Assembly: GCA_016124645.1 (NCBI GenBank)
Contig: WGNE01000032.1
Span: forward strand, 1 to 48,380
Direction: 5' to 3'
Origin: Alphaproteobacteria bacterium
Lineage (GTDB): Bacteria > Pseudomonadota > Alphaproteobacteria > Micavibrionales > UBA2020
DNA: 48,380 nucleotides
Shown: piece after piece, positions 9,102 to 16,217 of the stretch
Layout: each line of letters begins with the position of its first letter
How positions within the stretch are numbered: the stretch's first letter is position 1
The notes under the pieces: model-generated
The model's input: the letters and a program-made list of their open reading frames with translations, nothing else
Databases searched by the model: none
What the model was told of the DNA's origin: nothing
Translations under genes and position numbers: made by a program

Positions 9102-9803
9102 ATGACATTGCAAAGACAAGTATTGATTGTCGAAGATGAGCCGGATATTGCGCAATTTATTTCCGCAGCTCTCGAAAACAATGGCTATGTATCTCGGATT
9201 GTTGGTACAGGTGTGGATTGCCTTAGAATTTGTTCCGGCAAATTACCCGATATTGTTATACTTGATTTGGGGCTGCCGGATATGGATGGGCAGGAAATTA
9301 TTCGTGCTATTCGGGCATGGTCAAAAGTGCCTATCATTGTTCTTTCTGCGCGTGATCAGGAAGAACAGAAAGTTTTGGCTCTTGAAAGAGGCGCGGACGA
9401 CTACCTTACAAAACCTTTTGGCATGAAAGAGTTTCTGGCGCGGGTTCGGGTTGTGCTGCGTCATGTGAACAGGCGGGAAACGTTGCAGGAAGCGGCCTAT
9501 TGCAGCCGAGATCTTATTGTCGATTTAGCGCGCAGAAAAGTATCGGTGGGGGGCAATGAAACACGCTTAACACCAACGGAGTATAATCTTTTGGCAGTGT
9601 TGGTTGCAAAAGCGGGTCAGATTGTGACACACGCAGAGCTTTTGCGCGAAGTCTGGGGGCGAGGCTCCGAAGAGCATAGCCATTATCTGCGCATCTATAT
9701 CCAGCGTCTACGTCAAAAGCTGGGAGATGATCCCCTTTATCCGCGACATATTTTTACAGAGCCCGGCATCGGTTACAGGATCAGCGCTGAGGACGAGACA
9801 TAA
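9102..9803 (+). CDS. kdpE: KdpE, OmpR-type response regulator
   Basis: The product has 233 residues: a receiver domain with acidic pair E11/D12, phospho-acceptor D55 in ILDLGLPDMDG and K104 in LTKPFG, then an OmpR/PhoB winged helix ending RLRQKLGDDP, FTEPGIGYR. It is the cognate regulator of KdpD and starts two bases after kdpD ends. Known KdpE activates the kdp promoter; here the T-rich boxes before the porin, the kdp operon and kup are the likely targets. The receiver active site is complete. Confidence 0.95.
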   Translation: MTLQRQVLIVEDEPDIAQFISAALENNGYVSRIVGTGVDCLRICSGKLPDIVILDLGLPDMDGQEIIRAIRAWSKVPIIVLSARDQEEQKVLALERGADDYLTKPFGMKEFLARVRVVLRHVNRRETLQEAAYCSRDLIVDLARRKVSVGGNETRLTPTEYNLLAVLVAKAGQIVTHAELLREVWGRGSEEHSHYLRIYIQRLRQKLGDDPLYPRHIFTEPGIGYRISAEDET

Positions 9804-9847
9804 TTATTTATCAATGTCTTAGTGTATTAATATTATGAATATACCAC

Positions 9848-9874
9848 TTTTTTACGGATTATTTACACGACCCG
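9848..9874 (+). promoter_or_regulatory. KdpE-box-like site in front of kup
   Basis: The sequence is TTTTTT, ACGGAT, TATTTACACGACCCG, matching the layout of the other two boxes (T run, spacer of 6-7, TTTACAMGAC, GC tail). A -10-like GATAAT lies at 9891-9896, 16 bases past the box end, so the box would overlap the -35 region. The kup start is 60 bases downstream. Confidence 0.55.
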
Positions 9875-9934
9875 CCATCTCCCCGCCGCCGATAATAGGG
9901 GAATAAATAAAAACAAAAATGGCGGCATAAGGGT

Positions 9935-11860
9935 ATGGAACCGACGACACCTTCTTTTGAGACGGAACAGCATCACGGCGAGATGGATTCAGCCATGACG
10001 TGGCGGTTGACCATCGGCGCGGTCGGCGTTGTTTATGGCGATATTGGCACCAGCCCAATCTACGCGCTGCGGGAATCGCTGCATGCGGCAGTTCCGGCAG
10101 GGCAGCTTCCCGCAACGGCGGATGTGCTGGGCATCCTGTCGCTGATTTTATGGTCGCTGACCATCATCGTGTCGATCAAATACGTCAGTATTCTGCTGCG
10201 CGTCGACAACCACGGCGAGGGCGGTATTCTGGCACTGATGGCGTTGGCGCGTAGCATTCTGTATCGCAACACGACAATTTTCTTGTTTCTGGGCATGATG
10301 GGGGCCGCGCTGTTCTTCGGCGACGGAATCATCACCCCCGCGCTCTCCGTCTTGTCCTCTATCGAGGGGCTGGAAGTGGTGACACCTGCGTTCGATCCTT
10401 ACATCATCCCCATCACACTGGGGATTATTCTGGGCCTGTTCCTTTTTCAGTCGCGCGGGACGGATAAGGTGTCGAGCCTTTTCGGGCCGGTGACGGTCAT
10501 CTGGTTTCTGATGCTGGCCTGCACAGGACTAAGCCATATCGCGGATGCGCCGCAGGTGTTGGCCGCGATCAACCCATGGCATGCGGTGATTTTTCTTGTG
10601 CATCACGGCTCTGCGTCCTTCATCGTGCTGGGCTCCATTTTTCTGGCCGTGACAGGTTCGGAAGCACTTTATGCCGACCTTGGGCATTTCGGGCGCAAAC
10701 CCATTCAGCTCGCCTGGGCATGGTTTGTCTTTCCTGCGCTGGCGCTCAATTATCTGGGGCAAGGCGCATTGGTGCTGCACGATCCCTCAACGCTAGATAA
10801 TCCGTTTTTCAAGATGGTCTCCAAGTCATGGCTATTGCCGCTGGTCGGCATCACGACCATGGCGACCATCATCGCCAGTCAGGCCGTGATTACCGGGGCT
10901 TATTCCCTTACCCGCCAAGCCATCAACCTTGGCATCCTGCCGCGTATGAAAATCCTGCATACTTCCGACATTCATTCCGGCCAGATTTATCTGCCGCAGG
11001 TGAATTACATGCTGATGATCGGCGTCATTATCTTCGTCTTATTGTTCAAGTCATCAAGCAATATGGCAGCGGCCTATGGCATCAGCGTGACCGGCACCAT
11101 GGTGCTGACCGCCATCATGACTTTCTTCATCATCTGGCAGATATGGGAGTGGCCGCTTTGGGCGGCGGCCGTGCTGGTCGGGCCGTTCTTCGTCATCGAT
11201 TGTGTCTTTCTTGGAGCGAATATGCTCAAGGTGTTTGAGGGAGGCTGGGTGCCGCTGGGCATGGCGGCTGTCATGATGCTGATCATGCTGACCTGGATAC
11301 AGGGCACCTTTATCATCAATGGCCGCGCGCGCAAACGCGATATCCGGCTCGACAAGTTCATTGCGGCATACAAGGAACGCTATCCCGATCTCAAGCGCAT
11401 TTCCGGCACGGCGTTTTTCTTCTCCAATGATATTTCACGCACGCCAGCCGCACTGACGCAGAATATCCGCCACAACAAAGTGCTGCATGAAAAGAACATT
11501 ATTCTCAGCGTCAAATCAGAGCCCATTCCCTATGTCGACCCCGAATACCGCGCCGTCATCACACATCTGAACGAGGATTTCAGCGTGATTCTGCTGCGCT
11601 TCGGCTTTCAGGAAACACCGAACGTACAAGAAGAAATTCTGCGCCTCAATGGAAAGAAAGACAGCGGCATCTATTTCGACTGGGCGGATTCCTCTCTGTT
11701 CCTGTCGCGCCGGTCGCTGCGTGCACATCCCAAATATGGCCTGCCGCTCTGGCAGGACTTTATTTATATCTGGCTGTCGAAACACGCGGCGGAACCGACG
11801 GATTTTTACCAGCTGCCAGTCAGCCGTGTTATCGAGGTCGGGCGGCATATCATGATCTGA
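9935..11860 (+). CDS. kup: Kup-type K+ uptake permease (KUP/HAK/KT family)
   Basis: The 641-residue protein opens with the family signature GVVYGDIGTSPIYALRES (about residues 30-48) and GEGGILALMALA. About 12 membrane helices follow, then a cytoplasmic C-terminal domain of roughly 190 residues. Kup carries K+ into the cell by proton symport. It lies 131 bases after kdpE with its own KdpE-like box and a possible -10, so it may be induced with the Kdp system instead of being constitutive as in E. coli. The ATG at 9935 follows TAAGGG. An internal Met at residue 17 is a less likely start. Confidence 0.95.
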   Translation: MEPTTPSFETEQHHGEMDSAMTWRLTIGAVGVVYGDIGTSPIYALRESLHAAVPAGQLPATADVLGILSLILWSLTIIVSIKYVSILLRVDNHGEGGILALMALARSILYRNTTIFLFLGMMGAALFFGDGIITPALSVLSSIEGLEVVTPAFDPYIIPITLGIILGLFLFQSRGTDKVSSLFGPVTVIWFLMLACTGLSHIADAPQVLAAINPWHAVIFLVHHGSASFIVLGSIFLAVTGSEALYADLGHFGRKPIQLAWAWFVFPALALNYLGQGALVLHDPSTLDNPFFKMVSKSWLLPLVGITTMATIIASQAVITGAYSLTRQAINLGILPRMKILHTSDIHSGQIYLPQVNYMLMIGVIIFVLLFKSSSNMAAAYGISVTGTMVLTAIMTFFIIWQIWEWPLWAAAVLVGPFFVIDCVFLGANMLKVFEGGWVPLGMAAVMMLIMLTWIQGTFIINGRARKRDIRLDKFIAAYKERYPDLKRISGTAFFFSNDISRTPAALTQNIRHNKVLHEKNIILSVKSEPIPYVDPEYRAVITHLNEDFSVILLRFGFQETPNVQEEILRLNGKKDSGIYFDWADSSLFLSRRSLRAHPKYGLPLWQDFIYIWLSKHAAEPTDFYQLPVSRVIEVGRHIMI

Positions 11861-11923
11861 AAGCCGTAAGATGATGCTCGCGAACAGGCAATATATCAAT
11901 ATATTCAGGAAGATGCCTTTGCG

Positions 11924-11953
11924 TTGCCCGCTGTTCGGATTTAGGCCTATACT
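11924..11953 (+). promoter_or_regulatory. Possible sigma70-type promoter for the second kinase gene
   Basis: TTGCCC (11924-11929) and TATACT (11948-11953) are separated by 18 bases. They lie upstream of the ATG at 12006 but inside the longer reading frame that begins at 11871. If active, this promoter supports 12006 as the start. A short hairpin, CCTGC-CTGAAA-GCAGG, follows immediately. Confidence 0.4.
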
Positions 11954-12005
11954 GTTCCTGCCTGAAAGCAGGCTGTGCCCCCTTAAAACCGTACCGCGAA
12001 AGACG

Positions 12006-13547
12006 ATGCCAGAAACAGCAAGCAACATTCAGACAGATACGGGCAAAACCACCCTGCCAGGTTTAGCCCTGTCGTTGCTCGCCGTTGTTATTTGTACGCT
12101 GGCGGGACAGCAGTTGCGCGGCATTTTCTCCGACATCGACATCATCATGGTCTATCTTGTGGGCGCGGTCATGGTGGCGGCATCGCTGGGGCAGCGGCCT
12201 GCGGTGCTTTACTCCCTCCTCAGCGTGACGGCTTTTAACTATTTCTTTGTTGAGCCACTCTATACCTTCAACGTTTATAACCCGTCCTACTGGTTGACCT
12301 TTGCTGTCATGCTGCTGGCCTGCCTTGTTATCTCGACCCAGGCAGCGCGATTGAGGGAACAAGTGGTGCTTTCCCGCCGCCGTGAGCATGGAGCACGCAT
12401 GCTCTATGTCCTGACGAAAGATCTCGCAGAAACCCGTGATCGCAAAGAAATGAACGCGGCGCTGCTGCGTTGCCTGAGGAGTTCGTTTTTGACAGAGGCA
12501 CATCTTTGGCATGCCGATGATAAGACCACACTGAAAGACGCGCCTCCCGAAGTCAGTAAATGTTTTCAACGAAATGATCTGGTTGAGAGCACGGCAAGAA
12601 CTGACGGCGATCGCTACCGTATTTATATGCCCTTGCGCGGCCTGTCCAAAAGCTACGGCGTTCTTGAAGTTTCTCTTCCTGTCGGGACAACGCCGCAGGA
12701 AGACCAGAAAATCCTGCTGCAAACACAAGCGGGATTACTGGCCGGTGCCATCGAGCGGGCCGAGACAGCCGATGCCGCCGAACGCGCACGCCTTGCTGCC
12801 GAGCGCGAGAAAATGCACAATACATTGCTCAGTTCAGTTTCACACGATTTCAGAAGCCCGCTTGCGGCAATCGCAGGCGCAGCAGAGGCGCTGTCGCAGT
12901 CCGCCGCGCCGGAGACGGCGGAAGCCCGACTGCTGTCCTCCATTCGCCACGAGGCGCGCCGCCTGACCCGCATTGTCAATAACTTGCTGGATATCACCCG
13001 TATTGAAGGCGGACACCTGAGATTGCGCATGCAGCCCTATGATCCAGCGGAAATCATTGGCAATGCGATAGAAAGTTCTCGCGGTCTGATGAAAAATCAT
13101 CCCCTGACGGTCGAGGTTGCTTCCGGCCTGCCTTTCGTCCGCATGGACGGGCTTTTGATTAGTCAGGTTTTGCAAAACCTGCTCGAAAACGCGAGCCGTC
13201 ATACGCCCGCCGGAACGCAAGTCACTTTAAAAGCATCCGTAAATGAAAATGGCCTGTTTGTGCTGATGGTCGAAGATAACGGCGCCGGCATTCCAGCAGG
13301 GCATGAACGCGATATTTTTAGCAAATTTGCGACCTATGACCATGGGAACAGGCCAAAGGGTGCAGGCCTGGGGCTCGCCATCTGTCAGGCGGCGGTGACA
13401 GCTCACGGCGGTACGATAAGCGCTGAAAACCTGCCCGTAGGGGGCTGCCGTTTTGTCGTTACCCTACCTGCAAGCCTTCTTGTCACACCGCCTGCCGAAG
13501 ACGAGAGAAAGGAAGACGAGAGAAAGGCTGCGGGCAATGACGGATAA
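12006..13547 (+). CDS. KdpD-like histidine kinase lacking the N-terminal KdpD and Usp domains
   Basis: From the ATG at 12006 the product has 513 residues: four clustered membrane helices (about 15-110) carrying the KdpD motif FNYFFVEPLYTFNVYNPSYWLTF, a GAF-like stretch, and a kinase core with SSVSHDFRSPLAA (His about 280), NLLENA, DNGAGIP and GAGLGLAI. It lacks the Walker A and Usp regions of full KdpD, which in known KdpD contribute to K+ sensing and control of phosphatase activity. Similarity to the upstream kdpD is high across the kinase core. An in-frame ATG at 11871 would add 45 residues. The gene lies between kup and its own response regulator, with which it overlaps by 11 bases. Confidence 0.85.
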   Translation: MPETASNIQTDTGKTTLPGLALSLLAVVICTLAGQQLRGIFSDIDIIMVYLVGAVMVAASLGQRPAVLYSLLSVTAFNYFFVEPLYTFNVYNPSYWLTFAVMLLACLVISTQAARLREQVVLSRRREHGARMLYVLTKDLAETRDRKEMNAALLRCLRSSFLTEAHLWHADDKTTLKDAPPEVSKCFQRNDLVESTARTDGDRYRIYMPLRGLSKSYGVLEVSLPVGTTPQEDQKILLQTQAGLLAGAIERAETADAAERARLAAEREKMHNTLLSSVSHDFRSPLAAIAGAAEALSQSAAPETAEARLLSSIRHEARRLTRIVNNLLDITRIEGGHLRLRMQPYDPAEIIGNAIESSRGLMKNHPLTVEVASGLPFVRMDGLLISQVLQNLLENASRHTPAGTQVTLKASVNENGLFVLMVEDNGAGIPAGHERDIFSKFATYDHGNRPKGAGLGLAICQAAVTAHGGTISAENLPVGGCRFVVTLPASLLVTPPAEDERKEDERKAAGNDG

Positions 13548-14247
13548 AGCGCGGATATTGGTGGTGGAAGACGAGCCGGAAATCCGTCGATTCCTTGAAA
13601 CGGCGCTGCAGGCGCAGGGCTATGTCGTCGAAAGCGCGGATAACGGCGCGTTGGCGCTGAAAATCTGCAAGGGCAGACCGCCGAATCTTCTGATCCTCGA
13701 TCTCGGCCTGCCGGATATGGACGGGCAAGATATTATCGCGTCGCTGCGCGACTGGAGCCAGATGCCCGTCATCATTCTCTCCGCCCGCAATCAGGAAGAG
13801 GAAAAGGTACAGGCTCTTGAAAAAGGCGCGGATGATTACCTGACAAAGCCCTTTGGTACGGCAGAACTCATGGCCCGCATCCGTGTCGCCTTGCGTCATG
13901 CGGCGAGAAGACAGGCGGCTGCTTCCATGTCGTATAGCTACAAAGACCTGACGCTGGATCTTGAGCGGCGCCGTGTTCTGCTGCTGGGGGAAGAGGTGCA
14001 TCTGACGCCAACGGAGTATAGTCTGCTGGCGGCACTGGTAAGAAAAGCAGGGCAGGTCGTCACGCAAAAAGAACTTTTGATGGAAGTTTGGGGAAAGAAT
14101 GCGGAAGAAAATGACCATTACCTGCGCATCTACATCCAGCGGCTACGCCAGAAATTGACGGACGATCCACTCTACCCGCAATATATTTTTACAGAGCCGG
14201 GCATCGGTTATCGGATGAGTGAGGAGAAAGAGGCGTTGGACGGTTGA
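13537..14247 (+). CDS. Second KdpE-like response regulator
   Basis: The ATG at 13537 gives 236 residues beginning MTDKARILVVEDEPEI; the frame is open upstream to 13453, but that part overlaps the kinase and has no homology. The receiver has E11/D12, D55 in ILDLGLPDMDG and K104 in LTKPFG, followed by an OmpR-type winged helix (DDPLYPQYIFTEPGIGYR). It is a close paralogue of the kdpE at 9102. AAAGG just upstream lies in a doubled GACGAGAGAAAGG sequence (about 13500-13527) that also encodes DERKEDERK at the end of the kinase. Whether it binds the same boxes as KdpE is open. Confidence 0.9.
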   Translation: MTDKARILVVEDEPEIRRFLETALQAQGYVVESADNGALALKICKGRPPNLLILDLGLPDMDGQDIIASLRDWSQMPVIILSARNQEEEKVQALEKGADDYLTKPFGTAELMARIRVALRHAARRQAAASMSYSYKDLTLDLERRRVLLLGEEVHLTPTEYSLLAALVRKAGQVVTQKELLMEVWGKNAEENDHYLRIYIQRLRQKLTDDPLYPQYIFTEPGIGYRMSEEKEALDG

Positions 14248-14249
14248 TA

Positions 14250-14261
14250 TCTGCCATGGTG
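14250..14261 (+). repeat. 12-bp direct repeat, copy 1 (copy 2 at 14671-14682)
   Basis: TCTGCCATGGTG occurs just after the second response regulator and again 421 bases downstream, close to the tRNA-Ser end. The two copies bracket a segment of lower GC containing a doubtful ORF. The repeat could mark a small insertion or simply be chance. Confidence 0.35.
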
Positions 14262-14277
14262 CTTAAATTGCAGTAAT

Positions 14278-14607
14278 GTGCAGGGAGGAAAAGTTAGAGC
14301 TATATTAAGGGACAGCAATAAAATTGAGAGCACGAAGCATAAATATCGAGTTACGTTGCCATGTCAAGATATTCCTCTCAATGACGGAGCTCAGGCTGCT
14401 TTGGGTATCGCGGAGCAATTTAAGAGCCGACCATGGCACCAAAATGTTAAGTGTAAATGGGAACGTGGCACGCTAATCTTGGTGGCAGATATGGTGACTA
14501 ACTTCCGCTTCTTGCTGGGCGGTTCTTCCCCACGCCTTATCTTTGACGGTAAAATCAATATATGCCAGATTATACTGGAATATATGTGTAAGAAACTGTG
14601 TAAGTAA
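14278..14607 (+). CDS. Doubtful hypothetical ORF at the right island edge (109 aa)
   Basis: The frame opens with GTG and no clear ribosome site, and encodes 109 residues with no family that I recognise. It is AT-richer than its neighbours and ends in YMCKKLCK, encoded by the repeated GTGTAAG motif. It could be a real small gene, the remnant of a mobile-element gene, or non-coding island edge. Nothing else is visible between 14248 and the tRNA-Ser 3' end at 14709. Confidence 0.3.
   Translation: MQGGKVRAILRDSNKIESTKHKYRVTLPCQDIPLNDGAQAALGIAEQFKSRPWHQNVKCKWERGTLILVADMVTNFRFLLGGSSPRLIFDGKINICQIILEYMCKKLCK
14586..14605 (+). repeat. Doubled TGTGTAAG motif near the right island end
   Basis: GTGTAAGAAACTGTGTAAGT matches 121-140 at 18 of 20 positions in the same orientation. 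It lies about 100 bases inside the intact core repeat, while the left copy lies about 60 bases inside. This symmetry supports an element whose two ends share accessory sites. Confidence 0.45.
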
Positions 14608-14708
14608 AATTGCCTTGAGTATCAATTAAATAGAAACAGTCACCAGTTTTTTTGTCTGGCGCTGCATGCGTCTGCCATGGTGAAAATACTAGTAAAGCAT
14701 TGAAAAAT

Positions 14709-14769
14709 ATGGCGGACAGGGAGGGATTCGAACCCTCGATAGGCTTACACCTATACTAGTTTTCGAGAC
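14709..14769 (-). repeat. Right copy of the 61-bp att-like repeat, within tRNA-Ser
   Basis: It is identical to bases 1-61 and embedded in the intact tRNA-Ser gene, covering the CCA end to the anticodon stem. Together the two copies bracket the porin-kdp-kup block. Tyrosine recombinases often cross over in the anticodon or T arm of tRNA genes, which fits where the identity ends. Confidence 0.85.
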
Positions 14770-14799
14770 TAGCGCCTTCAACCACTCGGCCACCTGTCC
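14710..14799 (-). tRNA. tRNA-Ser(CGA)
   Basis: Read on the minus strand, the acceptor stem is GGACAGG paired with CCTGTCC, with discriminator G and an encoded CCA. The anticodon loop CTCGAAA gives anticodon CGA, reading UCG codons. A long variable arm (TATAGGTGTAAGCCTATCG region) and the T loop TTCGAAT confirm a type II serine tRNA of 90 nt including CCA. Its 3' part is duplicated at the window start. Confidence 0.95.
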
Positions 14800-14884
14800 G
14801 TTTTTGGGTGGGCGCACTGTAGCAGGTTTGGCTGATTCCGCAAAGTATTCGTTTTCCCCTTTGTTTTCAACAATCTGGAGCGCG

Positions 14885-14911
14885 GCGGCTTTTTGCCAAG
14901 GAAAAAGCCGC
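14885..14911. other. Perfect 10-bp inverted repeat between tRNA-Ser and the next gene
   Basis: GCGGCTTTTT and AAAAAGCCGC flank the loop GCCAAGG. The T run is on the loop side of the stem, so it is not a normal intrinsic terminator. It lies upstream of both the tRNA-Ser gene (minus) and the secreted-protein gene at 14968 (plus), and may form a hairpin or be a protein-binding site. Confidence 0.5.
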
Positions 14912-14967
14912 GCGGGGCGTCTATAGTGAAAGGGCATGTTTTCAGGGGCTTTCCACAGGGGGCGGTT

Positions 14968-15717
14968 ATGGCGGCGCGCATTTTCACAAAAGGTTTTATG
15001 GCGGTTTTCGGGCTTTGCCTCGTCTTGCTGGCGCGGCCGGGGTTCGCCTGCTCCATGGTGCAGACCAGCTTCGAACAGCGCGAGGCGGCGGCGAAGACGA
15101 TTTTCGTCGGCACCGTGCGCACGGTCGAGAACGGGGCGGCCTATTTCCACGTCGAAAAAGGCGTCAAGGGCATCGCGGATAATGCGGATTTCGATGTGGA
15201 CGAGATGCTCAATACCTGCGGCATCAGCTTCGCCGCGGGCCAGCGCTGGCTTTACATGGGCAATAGCGCGGCCTCTGGCTCGCTGATGCTGGTGAGCGAG
15301 ACGGGGGTTTCGATGGATGACAATATCGCCTACGTGAAGAAGCATTTCGGCGAAAAGGTTCTGGCCGTGAAGGACGACGTCGTCGGCGGCACAGCGAAGG
15401 CCACCTGCGCGCCTTGGGACGGCGCGGCCTTCGAGATCAAGCTGGATACCGGCTGCACCGTCACTGTCTATGCGCAGCTGGGCGAGGACAGCGCGGGCAA
15501 GAGCTACCCCATCGACGGGGTGATGAGGGCGGGACACGGCATGACGCTTTGCGGCGTGGCGCGACTGAAGCCGGATATCATCAAGGGCACGCTCACCCTC
15601 GGCCATGTCGGGGCGGATGAGGTGACCGGGCTGCTCGAGACGGAGTACGACACCGAACACCACGGCCGAACCGTCTTCAAGGTCCGCCGCCTGCCCGGCG
15701 GCGCCATCTGCGGCTAG
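14968..15717 (+). CDS. Secreted protein with an NTR/TIMP-like N-terminal domain
   Basis: The ATG at 14968 follows an AGGGGGC ribosome site; an upstream in-frame start at 14893 lies inside the hairpin region and is rejected. The 249-residue product has a signal peptide (about 1-28, LARPGFA/C). The mature protein begins CSMVQTSF and continues TIFVGTVRTVENG, the pattern of bacterial TIMP/NTR-like domains, where an N-terminal Cys-x-x start is followed by a small beta-barrel. More cysteines follow (in NTCGI, TCAPW, TGCTV, TLCGV), probably forming periplasmic disulphides. The C-terminal half is not recognised. Role unknown. Confidence 0.7.
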   Translation: MAARIFTKGFMAVFGLCLVLLARPGFACSMVQTSFEQREAAAKTIFVGTVRTVENGAAYFHVEKGVKGIADNADFDVDEMLNTCGISFAAGQRWLYMGNSAASGSLMLVSETGVSMDDNIAYVKKHFGEKVLAVKDDVVGGTAKATCAPWDGAAFEIKLDTGCTVTVYAQLGEDSAGKSYPIDGVMRAGHGMTLCGVARLKPDIIKGTLTLGHVGADEVTGLLETEYDTEHHGRTVFKVRRLPGGAICG

Positions 15718-15750
15718 GCTTCTTTTTCCTCCTTTGCGGGCAGATTGTGC

Positions 15751-15775
15751 CTTCCGCTCCGCTTGCGGGACGGGG
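15751..15775. repeat. Imperfect REP-like palindrome
   Basis: CTCCGCTTGCGGGA with flanking C- and G-rich arms resembles the cleaner palindrome at 20672-20695 (shared core CCGC-two bases-GCGGG). It lies downstream of the secreted-protein gene. Rest of the 15718-15946 gap: nothing gene-like seen. Confidence 0.35.
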
Positions 15776-15946
15776 AAAGGGCAGGGAATGCCGCTTAATA
15801 TTTTACGTAAATTATTGAAATCCTTGCCGCATTAGTTATGGCATACTCTGTGCATAGTCTTATGGCGTGGAGCCGGTCAGCAAGGCTTCCACCCGGAGGC
15901 GGGCCCGCCCGGAGCACAGAGGCCCGATGTGATGAGGAGAATTCAA

Positions 15947-16138
15947 ATGCGCAAAGCAATCTCGGCCTACAGCGGCGGTTACTACAAGGTTCGTATCGAC
16001 GTCGATGGCATTCTGGTGCCGCACATGGTCCGCGCGCGTTCCGGCGCCCATGCGGCGTTGCTGGTGCACGGCTCGACCGGCGTGCTGGCGCCCCCCAACA
16101 ATATCGAAGGCCCCTACTTCAGCCTCCCGCGCGCCTGA
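15947..16138 (+). CDS. Small hypothetical protein (63 aa)
   Basis: The ATG at 15947 is preceded by GAGGAG at 15934-15939, a good ribosome site. The product has 63 residues: a compact mixed sequence with YSGGYYKVRIDVDG, VPHMVRARSGAHAALLVHG and a C-terminal PPNNIEGPYFSLPRA. I see no signal peptide and no membrane segment. A strong terminator follows 17 bases after the stop, supporting a genuine single-gene transcript. I do not recognise the family. Confidence 0.65.
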   Translation: MRKAISAYSGGYYKVRIDVDGILVPHMVRARSGAHAALLVHGSTGVLAPPNNIEGPYFSLPRA

Positions 16139-16155
16139 GTCCCCCCCTCGGACGC

Positions 16156-16196
16156 AAAAAGCCCGCCGGCCCATGAAAGGGCGCGGCGGGCTTTTT
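16156..16196. terminator. Bidirectional intrinsic terminator
   Basis: AAAAAGCCCGCCG and CGGCGGGCTTTTT form a perfect 13-base inverted repeat with a 15-base loop. It lies between the convergent small gene (ending 16138) and the cytochrome c gene (ending 16218) and can serve both. Confidence 0.9.
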
Positions 16197-16217
16197 CAAT
16201 TCCCTTGCGCGAAGTGC

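Noticed and set aside
13453-13536. Longer N-terminus of the second response regulator
   Set aside because: Receiver domains start close to MTDKARILVV; the extra part is the kinase C-terminus read in another frame.
14893-14967. Longer N-terminus of the NTR-like secreted protein
   Set aside because: It would start inside a perfect hairpin, bury the signal peptide and lack a ribosome site; the ATG at 14968 has all features.
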